NCBI GenBank assembly: GCA_028280715.1
Contig: JANQLG010000025.1
Span: forward strand, 1-64,000
Source: Spongiibacteraceae bacterium
GTDB lineage: Bacteria; Pseudomonadota; Gammaproteobacteria; Pseudomonadales; Dasaniaceae
Direction of reading: 5' to 3'
DNA: 64,000 bases
Shown here: one piece after another, positions 15,736-25,962 of the stretch
Layout: each line of letters begins with the position of its first letter
Numbering within the stretch: position 1 is the stretch's first letter
Notes under the pieces: generated by a model
Database searches by the model: none
What the model was told of the DNA's origin: nothing
Seen by the model: the letters and a program-made list of their open reading frames with translations, nothing else
Program-made: the position numbers and the translations under genes

Positions 15736-16497
15736 TCAGCTTTTAGGCTGTGCATCGAAGGCCTGGCCGGTTACCCCTTCGCTGTCCTTGCCCATCAAAT
15801 AAAGGTAGGTTGGCATAATGGCTTCAGGTTGTGGGTTCACGGTGGGTTCTTCGGCGGGGTAGGCGGATCGGCGCATGGCGGTATTGGTGGCGCCGGGGTT
15901 GAGAGAATTCACGCGAATATTGGTGATGTTGTCTAACTCATCAGCTAAGGTTTGCATCAGGCCTTCGGTGGCAAACTTGGAAACAGCATAGGGGCCCCAG
16001 TAGGCGCGGCCTTTTTTGCCCACGCCCGATGAGGTGAAAATAATTGAAGCCGAGGGTGCTGCTTCTAACAAAGGCAGTAATGCCTGAGTCATCATAAACT
16101 GCGCATTGACGTTAACCTGCATCACTTCTTGCCATTCATCACTATTGGTTTGCGCTATGGGTTTTCTATCGCCTAGCATGCTGGCATTGTGTAGTAAGCC
16201 ATCCAATCGACCGAACTCCTTTTGCAGAGTGTCGTGCATGTCCTGATAATCTTTCATCACGGCACCACCCAAATGAATCGGATAAATCGCTGCTTGGGGA
16301 TAACCGGCCTGTTCGATCTCATCGTAGACGGCTTCCAGCTTTTCAATGGTCTTGCCGACTAAAACAACGGTAGCGCCGTGGGCGGCAAAGCTGATGGCTG
16401 CGGTTCGGCCAATGCCAGCTCCGGCGCCGGTTACCAGAATAATTTTATCGGCAAGTAAATTGTCAGGCGCTTGATAAAGATGGGGTTGTTGGTTCAT
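15736..16497 (-). CDS. yciK: Short-chain dehydrogenase YciK
   Basis: A 253-residue SDR oxidoreductase. It has the NAD(P) motif TGAGAGIG, the LLHNASMLG motif, a serine-containing FTSSGVG and the catalytic YAVSK. The end MPTYLYLMGKDSEGVTGQAFDAQP is characteristic of YciK. The physiological substrate of YciK is not known. An upstream in-frame ATG at 16548 would overlap mupP by 47 bases. The ATG at 16497, preceding NQQPHLYQAPDNLL, fits the family start and is used here. The order ubiG-mupP-yciK matches Pseudomonas. Confidence 0.9.
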   Translation of the reverse strand: MNQQPHLYQAPDNLLADKIILVTGAGAGIGRTAAISFAAHGATVVLVGKTIEKLEAVYDEIEQAGYPQAAIYPIHLGGAVMKDYQDMHDTLQKEFGRLDGLLHNASMLGDRKPIAQTNSDEWQEVMQVNVNAQFMMTQALLPLLEAAPSASIIFTSSGVGKKGRAYWGPYAVSKFATEGLMQTLADELDNITNIRVNSLNPGATNTAMRRSAYPAEEPTVNPQPEAIMPTYLYLMGKDSEGVTGQAFDAQPKS

Positions 16498-16501
16498 AGC
16501 G

Positions 16502-17245
16502 TTAGGAATTCCCTGTTTGCTTTGCCTGTTTTTTGGCAAGAATATCATGGCGTTTATTGATCATTTCTAATAGCGGCCGGATTTCATCGGCGTGATCAAC
16601 AATAAAATCTGCCTGCCACTGGCAGATGCGATCGCCTTCGACAATATAACCATAGTTTACCGCCAGCGTTTGCATGCCCGCGTTGATGCCGGCTTCGATA
16701 TCTCTACGGTGATCGCCCAGGTAGATAGTTGATTGAGTATCAACATTTAACTGTTGGCAGGCTAGGTGTAAAGGTTCTGGGTCGGGCTTGGTGCGCGTGA
16801 CATCATCGGGGCAAACCAGGGTATGGCAGCGTTCACTGAGTTGCAGTGCTTCCAACAATGGTTCGCTGTAACGACGAGGTTTGTTGGTGACAACGCCCCA
16901 GGGCAGCCTTTGCTCATCTAACCAATTCAGTAAGTTGTCGATGCCGGGAAAGGGTGCGGTTTCTACCGCTAAATGCTGGCCGTAGCGTTCTAGCAGTTCC
17001 TGACGTAATTCTTCAAAGCCGCTGTCATCTTCATTCAATTCAAAGCCGAGTGTGACTAAAGCTCTGGCACCTTGGGATACTGTTGAGCGAATGACCTGGT
17101 AGTCGACTTTTTTTCTGCCGTGATGTTCGCACATTTGATTGAGTACGATGGCAAGGTCGGGAGCGGTGTCCAGCAATGTGCCATCAAGATCAAACAGCAC
17201 GGCTTTAATGGTGGAATTTTCTATAACGGCTGAATTATCCATCAT
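16502..17245 (-). CDS. mupP: N-acetylmuramic acid 6-phosphate phosphatase (HAD)
   Basis: A 247-residue HAD IA phosphatase with [14 protein letters not shown] (nucleophile), VVTNKP (motif II), RTKPDPEP (motif III) and [12 protein letters not shown] (motif IV). By sequence alone it could be called phosphoglycolate phosphatase. Its position between ubiG and yciK is that of Pseudomonas MupP, which dephosphorylates MurNAc-6-P in the anhydro-sugar route that bypasses de novo UDP-MurNAc synthesis and bears on fosfomycin tolerance. It overlaps ubiG by four bases. Its partners AmgK and MurU are not in this window. Confidence 0.85.
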   Translation of the reverse strand: MMDNSAVIENSTIKAVLFDLDGTLLDTAPDLAIVLNQMCEHHGRKKVDYQVIRSTVSQGARALVTLGFELNEDDSGFEELRQELLERYGQHLAVETAPFPGIDNLLNWLDEQRLPWGVVTNKPRRYSEPLLEALQLSERCHTLVCPDDVTRTKPDPEPLHLACQQLNVDTQSTIYLGDHRRDIEAGINAGMQTLAVNYGYIVEGDRICQWQADFIVDHADEIRPLLEMINKRHDILAKKQAKQTGNS

Positions 17246-17970
17246 GGCTTTCTTACGTGAACCAGGTAATTAACGTCGACATCATCGGCATTGAGTTTGT
17301 ATTGTTTAGTGATCGGGTTGTAGGTCATACCCGTCATTTCGCATAACTCAAGATCTGCCTGGCGAATCCATGTTGCCAGTTCTGAAGGTTTAATCAGTTT
17401 TTGATAATCATGCGTGCCCTTGGGCAACATGTTTAAAATATATTCGGCACCAACAATCGCGAATAAATAGGATTTTGGATTACGGTTAATGGTGGAGAAA
17501 TAAAGATCACCGCCAGGTTTACATAAATCGGCACAGGCCTGAATGACTGATGCAGGGTCGGGAACATGCTCTAACATTTCCAGGCAGGTGACAATATCAA
17601 ACTGTTCCGGCTTTTCCTCAGCTAACGCTTCTGCAGTGGTTTGTTGGTAGTTGACGTCAACGCCGGATTCCAGTTGATGCAGTTTAGCGACCGAAAGTGG
17701 TGCTTCACCCATATCAATGCCGTTAACCTTGGCTCCACGTTGCGCCATAGCCTCGCAGAGAATGCCACCCCCGCAACCAACATCCAGTAATTCTTTTTCA
17801 GCGACGGGTGAACGCTGATCAATAAAGTTAGCGCGTAGCGGATTGATTTCATGCAGTGGTTTGAATTCGCCTTGTTTATCCCACCAGCGATGGGCTAGCG
17901 CTTCAAACTTGGCGATTTCGGCGCTGTCGACATTGGTTTCATTGGGCGTTGTGGACTGGCTTGCTGACAT
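17242..17970 (-). CDS. ubiG: Ubiquinone biosynthesis O-methyltransferase UbiG
   Basis: A 242-residue SAM-dependent methyltransferase. Key motifs are [19 protein letters not shown] at the start, the SAM loop [12 protein letters not shown], and [13 protein letters not shown]. This is the full-length UbiG pattern. The enzyme performs both O-methylations of the ubiquinone ring at the inner membrane face. It is coupled to mupP by a four-base overlap and lies 53 bases after mtaD on the same strand, so mtaD-ubiG-mupP-yciK is probably one operon. Confidence 0.96.
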   Translation of the reverse strand: MSASQSTTPNETNVDSAEIAKFEALAHRWWDKQGEFKPLHEINPLRANFIDQRSPVAEKELLDVGCGGGILCEAMAQRGAKVNGIDMGEAPLSVAKLHQLESGVDVNYQQTTAEALAEEKPEQFDIVTCLEMLEHVPDPASVIQACADLCKPGGDLYFSTINRNPKSYLFAIVGAEYILNMLPKGTHDYQKLIKPSELATWIRQADLELCEMTGMTYNPITKQYKLNADDVDVNYLVHVRKP

Positions 17971-18023
17971 GTTGCTCTCTCTATCTTGCTGTAACTCTTT
18001 TGTCCTTGATTATGCTGAGGGCT

Positions 18024-19361
18024 CTATCTTCTCTCGCCATTGATCTTTTCTTTCCATTGGCGCGCTTTGGCCTGCACTTCGGCGATATCAATGGTGGCAG
18101 GTTCTCTGTCGGCCAATACCGGTTTGCCGTTAATCCAGCTGTGTGTCACTAAATGACCACAGGCGGTGTAAACCAATTGTGAGACAGGCTGATACATGGG
18201 TTGCTGTTCAATGCGGCTAAAATCGAGGGCGATGATATCTGCTTGTTTACCTATTTCCAGTGTGCCGAGTTGATCATCCAGGCCTAAGGCTTTAGCGCCA
18301 CCCAGTGTTGCTGCTTCCAGCGCCTGCCAGTCGCTGAAGGCAGCAGCGTCATTAGCGCTAATTTTAGCGAGTAAAGCGGCGGTGCGCATTTCGGCAAACA
18401 TATCCAGGCTGTTATTGCTGGCAGCGCCATCAGTGCCGATGGCAACGTTAATGTCTTGGTCCAGGAGTTTTTGTACCGGGCATAAACCACTGGCCAGTTT
18501 CATATTGGATTGGGGGCAATGCACAATATGGCTGCCGCTTTCCTTTACCAGCTGAATATCATCGTCATTGAGCGCTGTCATGTGGACCAGTTGTGTGCGA
18601 AGCCCGAGAATACCCAGTTCATTGAGCCGTTCAACTGGGCGCTTACCGGTGCTGGCAATAGCATCGTCCACTTCCTGTTGGGTTTCATGCGCATGGATGT
18701 GGATATTGGTATCCAGTTCAGCAGCTAACATGGCGACTTTGTTGAGTGCATCGTCATTTACGGTGTAGGGTGCATGCGGGCCGAATACTACATTGACCAG
18801 TTCGCTGTGTTTGAAGTCATCGCGTACATTTAATCCCTTGCGGATGTAATCGTCTGGCCCCTGTCCCCAGGCGGTGGGGAAGTCAAATACCGGGAAGCTT
18901 ACCTGAGCACGCATGCCGGCATCACTGACCACTTTAGCGACAATGTTAGGGAAGAAATACATATCGCTGAAGGTGGTGGTGCCTGATCTCAGCATTTCAA
19001 TCATTGCCAGTTGGGTGCCGTCGTGAACAAAGGTTTCGTCCACCCATTCTGCTTCCGCTGGCCAGATGTATTGCTCCAGCCAGGTTTGTAGTGGTTTGTC
19101 GTCAGCCATGCCGCGGAACAATGTCATTGCTGTGTGACCGTGGGCATTAATCAGGCCGGGAGTTAACACGTGCTGTGGTAGATCCAGGCCATGAGTGGCT
19201 TCATAACGGTCACTGGCCTCATCGCTGGGCAAGATGTCGATGATGACACCATCTTTAATGGCGATGGTGTGGTTTTCCAGTGTGATGTTCTCTGGACGAA
19301 CGGGAATAATCCAGCGAGCGCTGATTAAAGTATCGACAAGTTGAGGTGACTGCTGATCCAT
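18024..19361 (-). CDS. mtaD: 5'-methylthioadenosine / S-adenosylhomocysteine deaminase (TRZ/ATZ amidohydrolase)
   Basis: A 445-residue metal-dependent amidohydrolase. The first metal motif is HGHT near 74; HIHAHETQQE and VHMT supply further ligands, and GTDGAASNN carries the late aspartate. It deaminates methylthioadenosine to methylthioinosine, the first step of the route that Pseudomonas uses to salvage MTA, and may also act on S-adenosylhomocysteine, which UbiG next door produces. It is divergent from gyrA, as in Pseudomonas, but without mtnA in between. Confidence 0.9.
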   Translation of the reverse strand: MDQQSPQLVDTLISARWIIPVRPENITLENHTIAIKDGVIIDILPSDEASDRYEATHGLDLPQHVLTPGLINAHGHTAMTLFRGMADDKPLQTWLEQYIWPAEAEWVDETFVHDGTQLAMIEMLRSGTTTFSDMYFFPNIVAKVVSDAGMRAQVSFPVFDFPTAWGQGPDDYIRKGLNVRDDFKHSELVNVVFGPHAPYTVNDDALNKVAMLAAELDTNIHIHAHETQQEVDDAIASTGKRPVERLNELGILGLRTQLVHMTALNDDDIQLVKESGSHIVHCPQSNMKLASGLCPVQKLLDQDINVAIGTDGAASNNSLDMFAEMRTAALLAKISANDAAAFSDWQALEAATLGGAKALGLDDQLGTLEIGKQADIIALDFSRIEQQPMYQPVSQLVYTACGHLVTHSWINGKPVLADREPATIDIAEVQAKARQWKEKINGERR

Positions 19362-19732
19362 AGTTTTTAATGAGTTCTAAATAGTAGTTTGCTGGTTTTT
19401 TATACGATTAATTTGAATAGAAAGGATTAATTGCCCGTGCAACAGTGCGCAATTTGCTTCCTTGCAATCAAGGCCGAGCAGTATAGCGTGAATTGGGCGA
19501 AAAAACTCATAGTTGATAGCATATTGATGCCGTATACACAGGCCATTTTTTTGCTGTTATAAAGCCATAATAATTATCACTTCGGCTGTCGGTATCACAT
19601 TGATTTATGGTATGATTTCGCACTTATTTGTCGTGCGTGAAAAGGGCCAATTTTACCTGCCGATAAGTACTTAAAAAGCGGTTGGTATGAACTGTAATAA
19701 AGTTGGAACAGCTAGTTGCAATAGCTGGATAA

Positions 19733-19768
19733 ATAAGTGGGAATAAATAGATAAGTGGGAATAAATAG
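19733..19768. repeat. 18-bp perfect tandem duplication in the gyrA leader
   Basis: ATAAGTGGGAATAAATAG occurs twice in direct succession (19733-19750 and 19751-19768). This looks like slippage or unequal-repair duplication rather than a known regulatory site. Confidence 0.9.
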
Positions 19769-19828
19769 TCGGTTGGCTGAGTTGGGGCGGTAGGACTAAA
19801 CGCTCAATCTATCCGCAAGTATCACATT

Positions 19829-19872
19829 AAGTATCTATTAATAAGTATCTATTAAGTTGTAAATATCTATTA
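19829..19872. repeat. Three copies of a 12-bp motif upstream of gyrA
   Basis: AAGTATCTATTA at 19829-19840 and 19843-19854, and AAATATCTATTA at 19861-19872, with spacings of 14 and 18 bases. They lie 47 to 90 bases before the gyrA start. They may be protein-binding half-sites or simply amplified A+T-rich sequence. Confidence 0.8.
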
Positions 19873-19918
19873 AGTTTAAGTATCGCAATTAGAATAACCT
19901 GGGGACCTCTCTAGCAGT

Positions 19919-22477
19919 ATGGCTGAATTAAGTAACGAAATCTTACCTGTCAGTATCGAAGACGAACTCAAGCAATCCTATCTCGATTATTCCATGAGCG
20001 TTATTGTCGGGCGTGCGCTGCCCGATGTCAGGGATGGTCTGAAGCCTGTTCACCGCCGTGTACTGTATGCGATGAGTGAACTCAATAATGATTTTAACAA
20101 GGCCTATAAAAAATCGGCCCGTGTTGTCGGTGATGTTATCGGTAAGTATCACCCGCACGGTGATTCAGCTGTTTACGAAACCATTGTACGTATGGCGCAG
20201 CCATTTTCTCTGCGTTATATGTTAGTGGATGGCCAGGGCAACTTTGGTTCTATCGATGGTGATTCCGCGGCAGCGATGCGTTATACCGAAATTCGCATGC
20301 GTAAGCTTTCTCACGAATTATTGGCCGACCTCGATAAAGAAACCGTTGACTGGGTACCCAATTACGATGGCACGGAAAAAATTCCTGCGGTACTGCCAAC
20401 AAAAGTGCCAAACCTGCTGGTCAATGGCTCCTCCGGTATTGCGGTGGGCATGGCGACCAATATTCCGCCTCACAATTTGAATGAAGTGGTGAAGGGCTGT
20501 TTGGCGCTGATCGATAATCCCGATTTAAGCGTGGATGAACTGATTGAGTATATTCCGGGGCCGGATTTCCCAACGGCGGCCATTATCAATGGTCGAGCAG
20601 GTATTGTTCAGGCTTATCGCACAGGTAAAGGTCGTATTTATATTCGCGCCAAGGCTGAAGTCGAAACTAATGAAAAAACAGGCAAAGATACTATCGTTGT
20701 CACCGAGTTGCCTTATCAGGTTAATAAGGCGCGCTTGATCGAAAAGATTGCTGAACTGGTGAAAGACAAGAAGATCGAAGGCATTGCCGAATTACGTGAT
20801 GAATCCGATAAAGATGGTCTGCGTGTTGTGATCGAAATGAAACGCGGTGAGATGGGTGAAGTTTGTCTCAATAATCTTTACGCGCAAACGCAATTGGAAA
20901 ATGTTTTCGGTATCAATATTGTTGCCCTGGTTGATGGCCAGCCAAAACTGTTGAACCTGAAGGAGCTGCTGGAGCACTTTATTCGTCACCGCCGTGAAGT
21001 GGTGACTCGTCGTACAGTTTATCTGTTACGTAAAGCACGTGAGCGTGGCCATATTTTGGAAGGTTTAGCGGTTGCCATTGCCAATATCGACCCGGTCATT
21101 GAACTGATCAAGTCTTCTGACACTACCGCTGAGGCGAGAGAAAAACTCATGACGCAGGCCTGGGAGCCTGGCGATGTGTTGGAGATGCTGGAAAGAGCAG
21201 GTGAATCTGCCTGTCGTCCTGAAGAATTACCTGAAGGTTTCGGATTTGTTGATGGCAAGTATCATTTATCGCCCGCGCAGGTTCAGGCCATATTGGATAT
21301 GCGTCTGCAAAAGCTGACTGGTCTCGAACATGAAAAGCTGCTGAAGGAGTATCAGGAAAAGCTGAAAGAAATCGCTGAATATCTGAGCATTCTTGCGGAT
21401 GCCATTAAACTGATGAATGTGATACGCGAAGAGCTGGAAGCGATTGTTAATGAATACGGCGATGATCGCCGCACTGAAATTATTGAATCACAGCGCGATT
21501 TAACCGCTGAAGATTTGATTGCGGAAGAAGATCGTGTGGTCACTATTTCTCACGGCGGTTATGCCAAAACGCAATCTCTCAGCGATTATCAATCTCAGCG
21601 TCGCGGTGGTATGGGTAAATCGGCAACGGCTGTTAAGGATGAAGATTTTGTTGAGCACTTAATGATTGCTAACACCCATGACACCATTTTGTGTTTCTCT
21701 AATGTGGGTAAAGTGTACTGGTTAAAGGTTTTCCATATTCCGCTGGCAGGTCGTAATTCTCGTGGTCGCCCGATGGTTAACTTGTTGCCGCTGGATGAAG
21801 GCGAGCGTATTACCTCCATTTTGCCGGTGGCTGAATACACCGAAGGGCATTACATTTTTATGGCTACGGCTAATGGTACGGTGAAGAAAACGGCGTTAAC
21901 GGATTTTGCGCGTCAACGTAGTGTTGGTTTGCGTGCTCTTGAGCTGGAAGAGGGTGATGTGTTGGTCGGTACGGCAGTTACCACTGGCAACTGTGATGTC
22001 ATGTTGTTTAGCTCAGCCGGTAAAGCGGTACGCTTTAATGAAAATGATGTTCGTGCAATGGGACGGACGGCCAAGGGAGTTCGTGGTATTCGCATGGAAG
22101 ATGGTCAGAAAATGATTGCCCTGTTAGTTCCCAAAGAAGGCGGCCGGATGTTATCCGTTTCCGAAAATGGTTACGGCAAACGCACCGAGTTTGATGAGTT
22201 TGCTACCAAAGGGCGCGGTAATAAAGGCATGATCTATATGCAGGCCAGTGATAGAAATGGTGACATCGTTGGCGCGGTACAGGTGTTCGATGGTGATGAG
22301 CTGATGCTGATTTCTGATCAGGGCACTATGGTGCGTACACGTACTGATGAAATTTCGGTATTGGGTAGAAATACTCAGGGCGTCAGAGTGATTCGTCTTA
22401 AAGAGGGCGAGCATGTGGTTGGCGTTGAGCGTATTGAAGAAAGTGATGATGAAGTAATAGGTGAAAGCGAGGAATAA
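19919..22477 (+). CDS. gyrA: DNA gyrase subunit A
   Basis: Breakage-reunion subunit of DNA gyrase, 852 residues. The active-site tyrosine is Tyr122 in RYTEIRM. The quinolone-resistance region reads [10 protein letters not shown], with Ser83 and Glu87, the unmutated serine of a susceptible enzyme. The C-terminal beta-pinwheel that wraps DNA starts near 530 and contains the GyrA box as QRRGGMG (about 561-567), with Met where Lys is common. The acidic end [13 protein letters not shown] is normal. It is transcribed with serC 58 bases downstream. Confidence 0.98.
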   Translation: MAELSNEILPVSIEDELKQSYLDYSMSVIVGRALPDVRDGLKPVHRRVLYAMSELNNDFNKAYKKSARVVGDVIGKYHPHGDSAVYETIVRMAQPFSLRYMLVDGQGNFGSIDGDSAAAMRYTEIRMRKLSHELLADLDKETVDWVPNYDGTEKIPAVLPTKVPNLLVNGSSGIAVGMATNIPPHNLNEVVKGCLALIDNPDLSVDELIEYIPGPDFPTAAIINGRAGIVQAYRTGKGRIYIRAKAEVETNEKTGKDTIVVTELPYQVNKARLIEKIAELVKDKKIEGIAELRDESDKDGLRVVIEMKRGEMGEVCLNNLYAQTQLENVFGINIVALVDGQPKLLNLKELLEHFIRHRREVVTRRTVYLLRKARERGHILEGLAVAIANIDPVIELIKSSDTTAEAREKLMTQAWEPGDVLEMLERAGESACRPEELPEGFGFVDGKYHLSPAQVQAILDMRLQKLTGLEHEKLLKEYQEKLKEIAEYLSILADAIKLMNVIREELEAIVNEYGDDRRTEIIESQRDLTAEDLIAEEDRVVTISHGGYAKTQSLSDYQSQRRGGMGKSATAVKDEDFVEHLMIANTHDTILCFSNVGKVYWLKVFHIPLAGRNSRGRPMVNLLPLDEGERITSILPVAEYTEGHYIFMATANGTVKKTALTDFARQRSVGLRALELEEGDVLVGTAVTTGNCDVMLFSSAGKAVRFNENDVRAMGRTAKGVRGIRMEDGQKMIALLVPKEGGRMLSVSENGYGKRTEFDEFATKGRGNKGMIYMQASDRNGDIVGAVQVFDGDELMLISDQGTMVRTRTDEISVLGRNTQGVRVIRLKEGEHVVGVERIEESDDEVIGESEE

Positions 22478-22535
22478 AATCCTTATATCACTACTAAAGA
22501 AAAATAGTTTACTTGGATGATGTTGAGGTTAATTG

Positions 22536-23615
22536 ATGACTCGCAAATATAATTTTTGTGCCGGGCCGGCAGCTTTACCTGAAGCTGTTTTACAGCAAGC
22601 CGCAGAAGAGTTGGTAGATTTTCGTGGCGCTGGTTTATCGGTGATGGAAATGAGCCATCGCTCTGCCGAAATTGTTGCTATTGCTGAAGAGGCCGAAGCT
22701 GATTTCAGAGAGTTGTTAACTATTTCTGACGACTACGCTGTGTTGTTTGTTCAGGGTGGTGCGAGCACACAGTTTTCAGCGGTACCGTTAAATTTGCTGG
22801 GTGATAAAACTCAGGCTGATTATGTGAATACCGGGCAATGGTCAAAAAAGGCGATTAAAGAGGCTGGCCGTTTTGCTGAAGTCAATGTGGTCGCCAGCTC
22901 AGAAGATACAAACTTTACCACTATTCCAGCGTTTGATAGCTGGCAGTTGAATAAAGAAGCTGCCTATTTGCATTTTACGCCCAATGAAACTATCGGTGGT
23001 GTGGAATTTTTCTGGACGCCTGAGGTAGATGTGCCTTTGGTCGCCGATATGTCTTCCACTATTTTGTCCCGACCCATTGATGTTAATCAGTACGGTGTGA
23101 TTTATGCCGGTGCGCAGAAAAATATTGGTCCTGCTGGCTTAACCATTGTGGTTGTTCGCAAGGATTTAATGGGTAAATCTAACAGCCATTGCCCAACTAT
23201 GTTGGATTATCAAACGGCGGCTGATAATGACTCAATGTATAACACGCCGCCAACATACAGCTTGTATCTGGCAGGTTTGGTCTTTAAGTGGCTAAAAGCC
23301 CAGGGTGGCGTAGCGCAAATGGAAGTCATCAATCGTCGTAAAGCAGAAAAACTATATGGCTTTATTGATGACAATGAGTTTTACGCTAATCCAGTAGAAG
23401 TAGCTAGTCGTTCATTAATGAATGTACCTTTCACTCTGGCCAATGCAGATTTGGATAAAAAATTCCTGGCCGAAGCTGATGATGCAGGGCTGCTCAACTT
23501 GAAAGGGCATCGCAGTGTGGGTGGTATGCGCGCGAGTATTTACAATGCCGTTCCTGAACAGGCGGTTGATACATTAATCGAGTTCATGAAGGATTTCGCT
23601 GCCAGCCATGGTTAA
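22536..23615 (+). CDS. serC: Phosphoserine aminotransferase
   Basis: PLP enzyme that converts 3-phosphohydroxypyruvate to phosphoserine, and serves pyridoxal phosphate synthesis. It has 359 residues from the ATG at 22536, with GAGG seven bases ahead; a TTG three bases earlier is a poorer start. Landmarks are NFCAGPAALPEAVL, MEMSHRS, the PLP-binding lysine in AGAQKNIGPAG, and the final RASIYNA. It lies between gyrA and pheA in the order known from Pseudomonas. Confidence 0.97.
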   Translation: MTRKYNFCAGPAALPEAVLQQAAEELVDFRGAGLSVMEMSHRSAEIVAIAEEAEADFRELLTISDDYAVLFVQGGASTQFSAVPLNLLGDKTQADYVNTGQWSKKAIKEAGRFAEVNVVASSEDTNFTTIPAFDSWQLNKEAAYLHFTPNETIGGVEFFWTPEVDVPLVADMSSTILSRPIDVNQYGVIYAGAQKNIGPAGLTIVVVRKDLMGKSNSHCPTMLDYQTAADNDSMYNTPPTYSLYLAGLVFKWLKAQGGVAQMEVINRRKAEKLYGFIDDNEFYANPVEVASRSLMNVPFTLANADLDKKFLAEADDAGLLNLKGHRSVGGMRASIYNAVPEQAVDTLIEFMKDFAASHG

Positions 23616-23634
23616 TGGTTAACGGTTAATTATT

Positions 23635-24750
23635 ATGGCTGATGAAAAAGACCTGAATAAACTTCGTCAAGACATCGATGCGATTGATAAACAGATTCAT
23701 GAGCTGATCAATCGCAGGGCGGAGTGTGCTCAGCAGGTGGCAGAAAGTAAATTACGCGATTACGAAGCAGAAAATGGTAAAGCCGATTTATCCAAAGTTA
23801 AGTTTTATCGCCCTGAGCGTGAAGCACAGGTATTGAAAAATGTGATCGATAGAAATCAGGGGCCTTTGGCGGGCAATACGGTCGCGCATATTTTTCGTGA
23901 AATTATGTCGGCTTGTCTGGCATTGGAAAAGCCGATGGAAGTCGCTTATCTGGGGCCAGAGGGAACCTTCACGCAGGCTGCCACGATTAAACACTTTGGT
24001 CATGCCGTGGTTAGTCAGCCGCAATCAACAATTGATGATGTGTTTGCTCAAGTGTATTCAGGTCAATGTCATTACGGTGTTGTGCCGGTAGAAAATTCTA
24101 CTGAAGGCATGGTGACTCACACATTGGATAATTTTCGCGACTCTTCACTAAAAATTTGTGGCGAAGTAGAGTTACCAATACGGCTACATTTGCTGGCAAA
24201 TGCAAAAGCTGATTCATCGACAGTTAAAAAAATCTGTGCGCATCAGCAGGCTTTGGCTCAGGCAAAAAACTGGCTTGAACATAACTGGCCTTCTGCTGAT
24301 CGGATAGCGATGAGCAGTAATGCCGAGGCAGCCAGAATGGCGCAGGCTGATTCATCAGTCGCGGCAGTGGCAGGGGATATTGCTGCGGAAGAATACGACT
24401 TGATGAAGTTGGCGGAAAATATTGAGGATCAATCGAATAACACTACCCGTTTTCTTGTTATCGGTACGGAGCAGGTATCGAGCAGTGGTCGTGACAAAAC
24501 CTCTTTAATTGTCGAAGCGAAAAACAAACCCGGTGCATTATTCGATTTGCTGGAGCCTTTCAAAAAAGAAGGCGTGAGTTTAACAAGGCTGGATACGCGC
24601 CCATCGATGGCCGATACCTGGTCTTATGCTTTTTTCATCGAGTTTGAGGGGCATAAGGATGATGTCGTGATTAAGTCTATTCTTGCCGAACTGGAGGAGC
24701 ACTCCAGAGTGTTAAAGGTTTTAGGTTCTTATCCGCAGGCGGTGATTTAG
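23635..24750 (+). CDS. pheA: Bifunctional chorismate mutase / prephenate dehydratase
   Basis: Two steps of phenylalanine synthesis in one protein of 371 residues. The AroQ-type chorismate mutase domain is residues 4-95 (LRQDIDAIDKQIHELINRRA). The prephenate dehydratase domain, about 105-280, has YLGPEGTFTQAA, VPVENSTEGMV and the catalytic NNTTRFLVIG. The ACT domain, 290-370, has the phenylalanine-sensing KPGALFDLLEPF and LTRLDTRP motifs, so feedback inhibition is likely. Three GGTTAAY heptamers span the serC stop and the spacer to pheA. Confidence 0.97.
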   Translation: MADEKDLNKLRQDIDAIDKQIHELINRRAECAQQVAESKLRDYEAENGKADLSKVKFYRPEREAQVLKNVIDRNQGPLAGNTVAHIFREIMSACLALEKPMEVAYLGPEGTFTQAATIKHFGHAVVSQPQSTIDDVFAQVYSGQCHYGVVPVENSTEGMVTHTLDNFRDSSLKICGEVELPIRLHLLANAKADSSTVKKICAHQQALAQAKNWLEHNWPSADRIAMSSNAEAARMAQADSSVAAVAGDIAAEEYDLMKLAENIEDQSNNTTRFLVIGTEQVSSSGRDKTSLIVEAKNKPGALFDLLEPFKKEGVSLTRLDTRPSMADTWSYAFFIEFEGHKDDVVIKSILAELEEHSRVLKVLGSYPQAVI

Positions 24751-24772
24751 TTTTATTTTCCTGGGCGGTGAA

Positions 24773-25882
24773 ATGAAAATTTTATTATTATCCGCCTATG
24801 ATGCTTCCAGTCATCGCCGCTGGTATCAAACACTTCAAAATTCTTTTCCCGAATATCAATGGACGGTATTGTCGTTACCCGCACGTTTTTTTAGTTGGCG
24901 CATTCGCGGCAATAGCCTGAGCTGGGCCTTTTCTGAAAGAGAAAAACTGGAAGATAGTTATGATTTGTTGATTGCGACATCAATGGTCGACTTATCCAGT
25001 CTGCGTGGTTTTGTGCCATCGTTGGCATGTGTCCCTACTATTGTCTATTTCCATGAAAACCAATTTGCTTATCCTATTTCTGAACAGCAATTTGATAGCG
25101 TGGAGCCGAAAGTAGTTTCACTTTATTCAGCACTTGCTGCTGACAAAGTGTTATTCAATAGTGACTACAATCGAGAAACTTTTTTAGCAGGTATTGAGCA
25201 GTTTTTAAAACAAATGCCTGATTATGTGCCGGTAGGTTTGGTTGATAACATTAAAAAGAAAAGTACTGTATTACCTGTGCCGTTGGATGAAGAGTGTTAT
25301 CAACCTTCCTCAAAAGATCCAAGTGCGCCGTTAGAAATTATCTGGAATCATCGCTGGGAATACGATAAAGGACCAGATCGACTGTTTGCCGCCATTACTC
25401 GCGTAATGGATAAAAGCTGTGACTTTCGATTACATGTCGTAGGTCAGCAATTTCGTCAGCTGCCGGAGGAATTTGAACAGCTGAAAAAACGTATTGAAGC
25501 AGTATCACCTATTAGCTTAGGTACTTGGGGTTATCAGGAAAGTCGTGAGGATTATCGTAAGCTGCTGGCCAGAGTTGATGTTGTCCTATCAACAGCTATT
25601 CATGATTTCCAGGGGTTGTCGGTACTTGAAGCGGTGGCAGCTGGTGCTTTGCCTTTGGTGCCAGATAGATTGTGTTATGGGGAATGGTTTGCAACGGAGT
25701 TTCGATATCCTTCATATGTGAATGATGCAAGCATGGAAGCAAAGGGATTAGCCGGGAAGATATTAGATTGGATCGAAGCAAAGCGTACAGGACAATTGAT
25801 GAAGTTGCCCGAAGTTAGTCAATTTTCGATTGATCGACTTAAGCACAACTACGCAGATTATTTTCAACAATTAATATCCTAA
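24773..25882 (+). CDS. tRNA-queuosine alpha-mannosyltransferase-like glycosyltransferase (DUF3524)
   Basis: A 369-residue GT-B glycosyltransferase. The N-terminus MKILLLSAYDASSHRRWYQT and FHENQFAYP near 100 are signatures of the DUF3524 family, whose animal member GTDC1/QTMAN mannosylates queuosine in tRNA-Asp. The C-terminal half has the GT4 pattern (WNHRWEYDKGPDRLF, then IHDFQGLSVLEAVAAGALPLV). Donor and acceptor in bacteria are uncertain; tRNA is an attractive acceptor because trpS follows. GGCGGTGAA is a good ribosome site. No queuosine gene is in the window. Confidence 0.85.
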   Translation: MKILLLSAYDASSHRRWYQTLQNSFPEYQWTVLSLPARFFSWRIRGNSLSWAFSEREKLEDSYDLLIATSMVDLSSLRGFVPSLACVPTIVYFHENQFAYPISEQQFDSVEPKVVSLYSALAADKVLFNSDYNRETFLAGIEQFLKQMPDYVPVGLVDNIKKKSTVLPVPLDEECYQPSSKDPSAPLEIIWNHRWEYDKGPDRLFAAITRVMDKSCDFRLHVVGQQFRQLPEEFEQLKKRIEAVSPISLGTWGYQESREDYRKLLARVDVVLSTAIHDFQGLSVLEAVAAGALPLVPDRLCYGEWFATEFRYPSYVNDASMEAKGLAGKILDWIEAKRTGQLMKLPEVSQFSIDRLKHNYADYFQQLIS

Positions 25883-25962
25883 ATCCCGATTCAACATGGC
25901 ATGTAAATGAATCAGCCATTATCATATGCCGCCAGAAATACACTCCTTGAGTAATAATATTT

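Larger units (their letters stand above)
19362..19918. other. Long gyrA/mtaD divergent spacer, no gene seen
   Basis: 557 A+T-rich bases between divergent mtaD and gyrA. A possible -10 TATGAT lies at 19611-19616, but its -35 is poor. Short tandem duplications fill the gyrA-proximal half. I see no open frame with coding character and no remnant of mtnA, the gene found here in Pseudomonas. GGGGA at about 19901 is the only ribosome-site candidate for gyrA and lies rather far from the start. Confidence 0.6.

Noticed and set aside
19733-19872. Replication origin or DnaA-box cluster near gyrA
   Set aside because: The repeats do not match the DnaA box, and dnaA/gyrB genes are not here.
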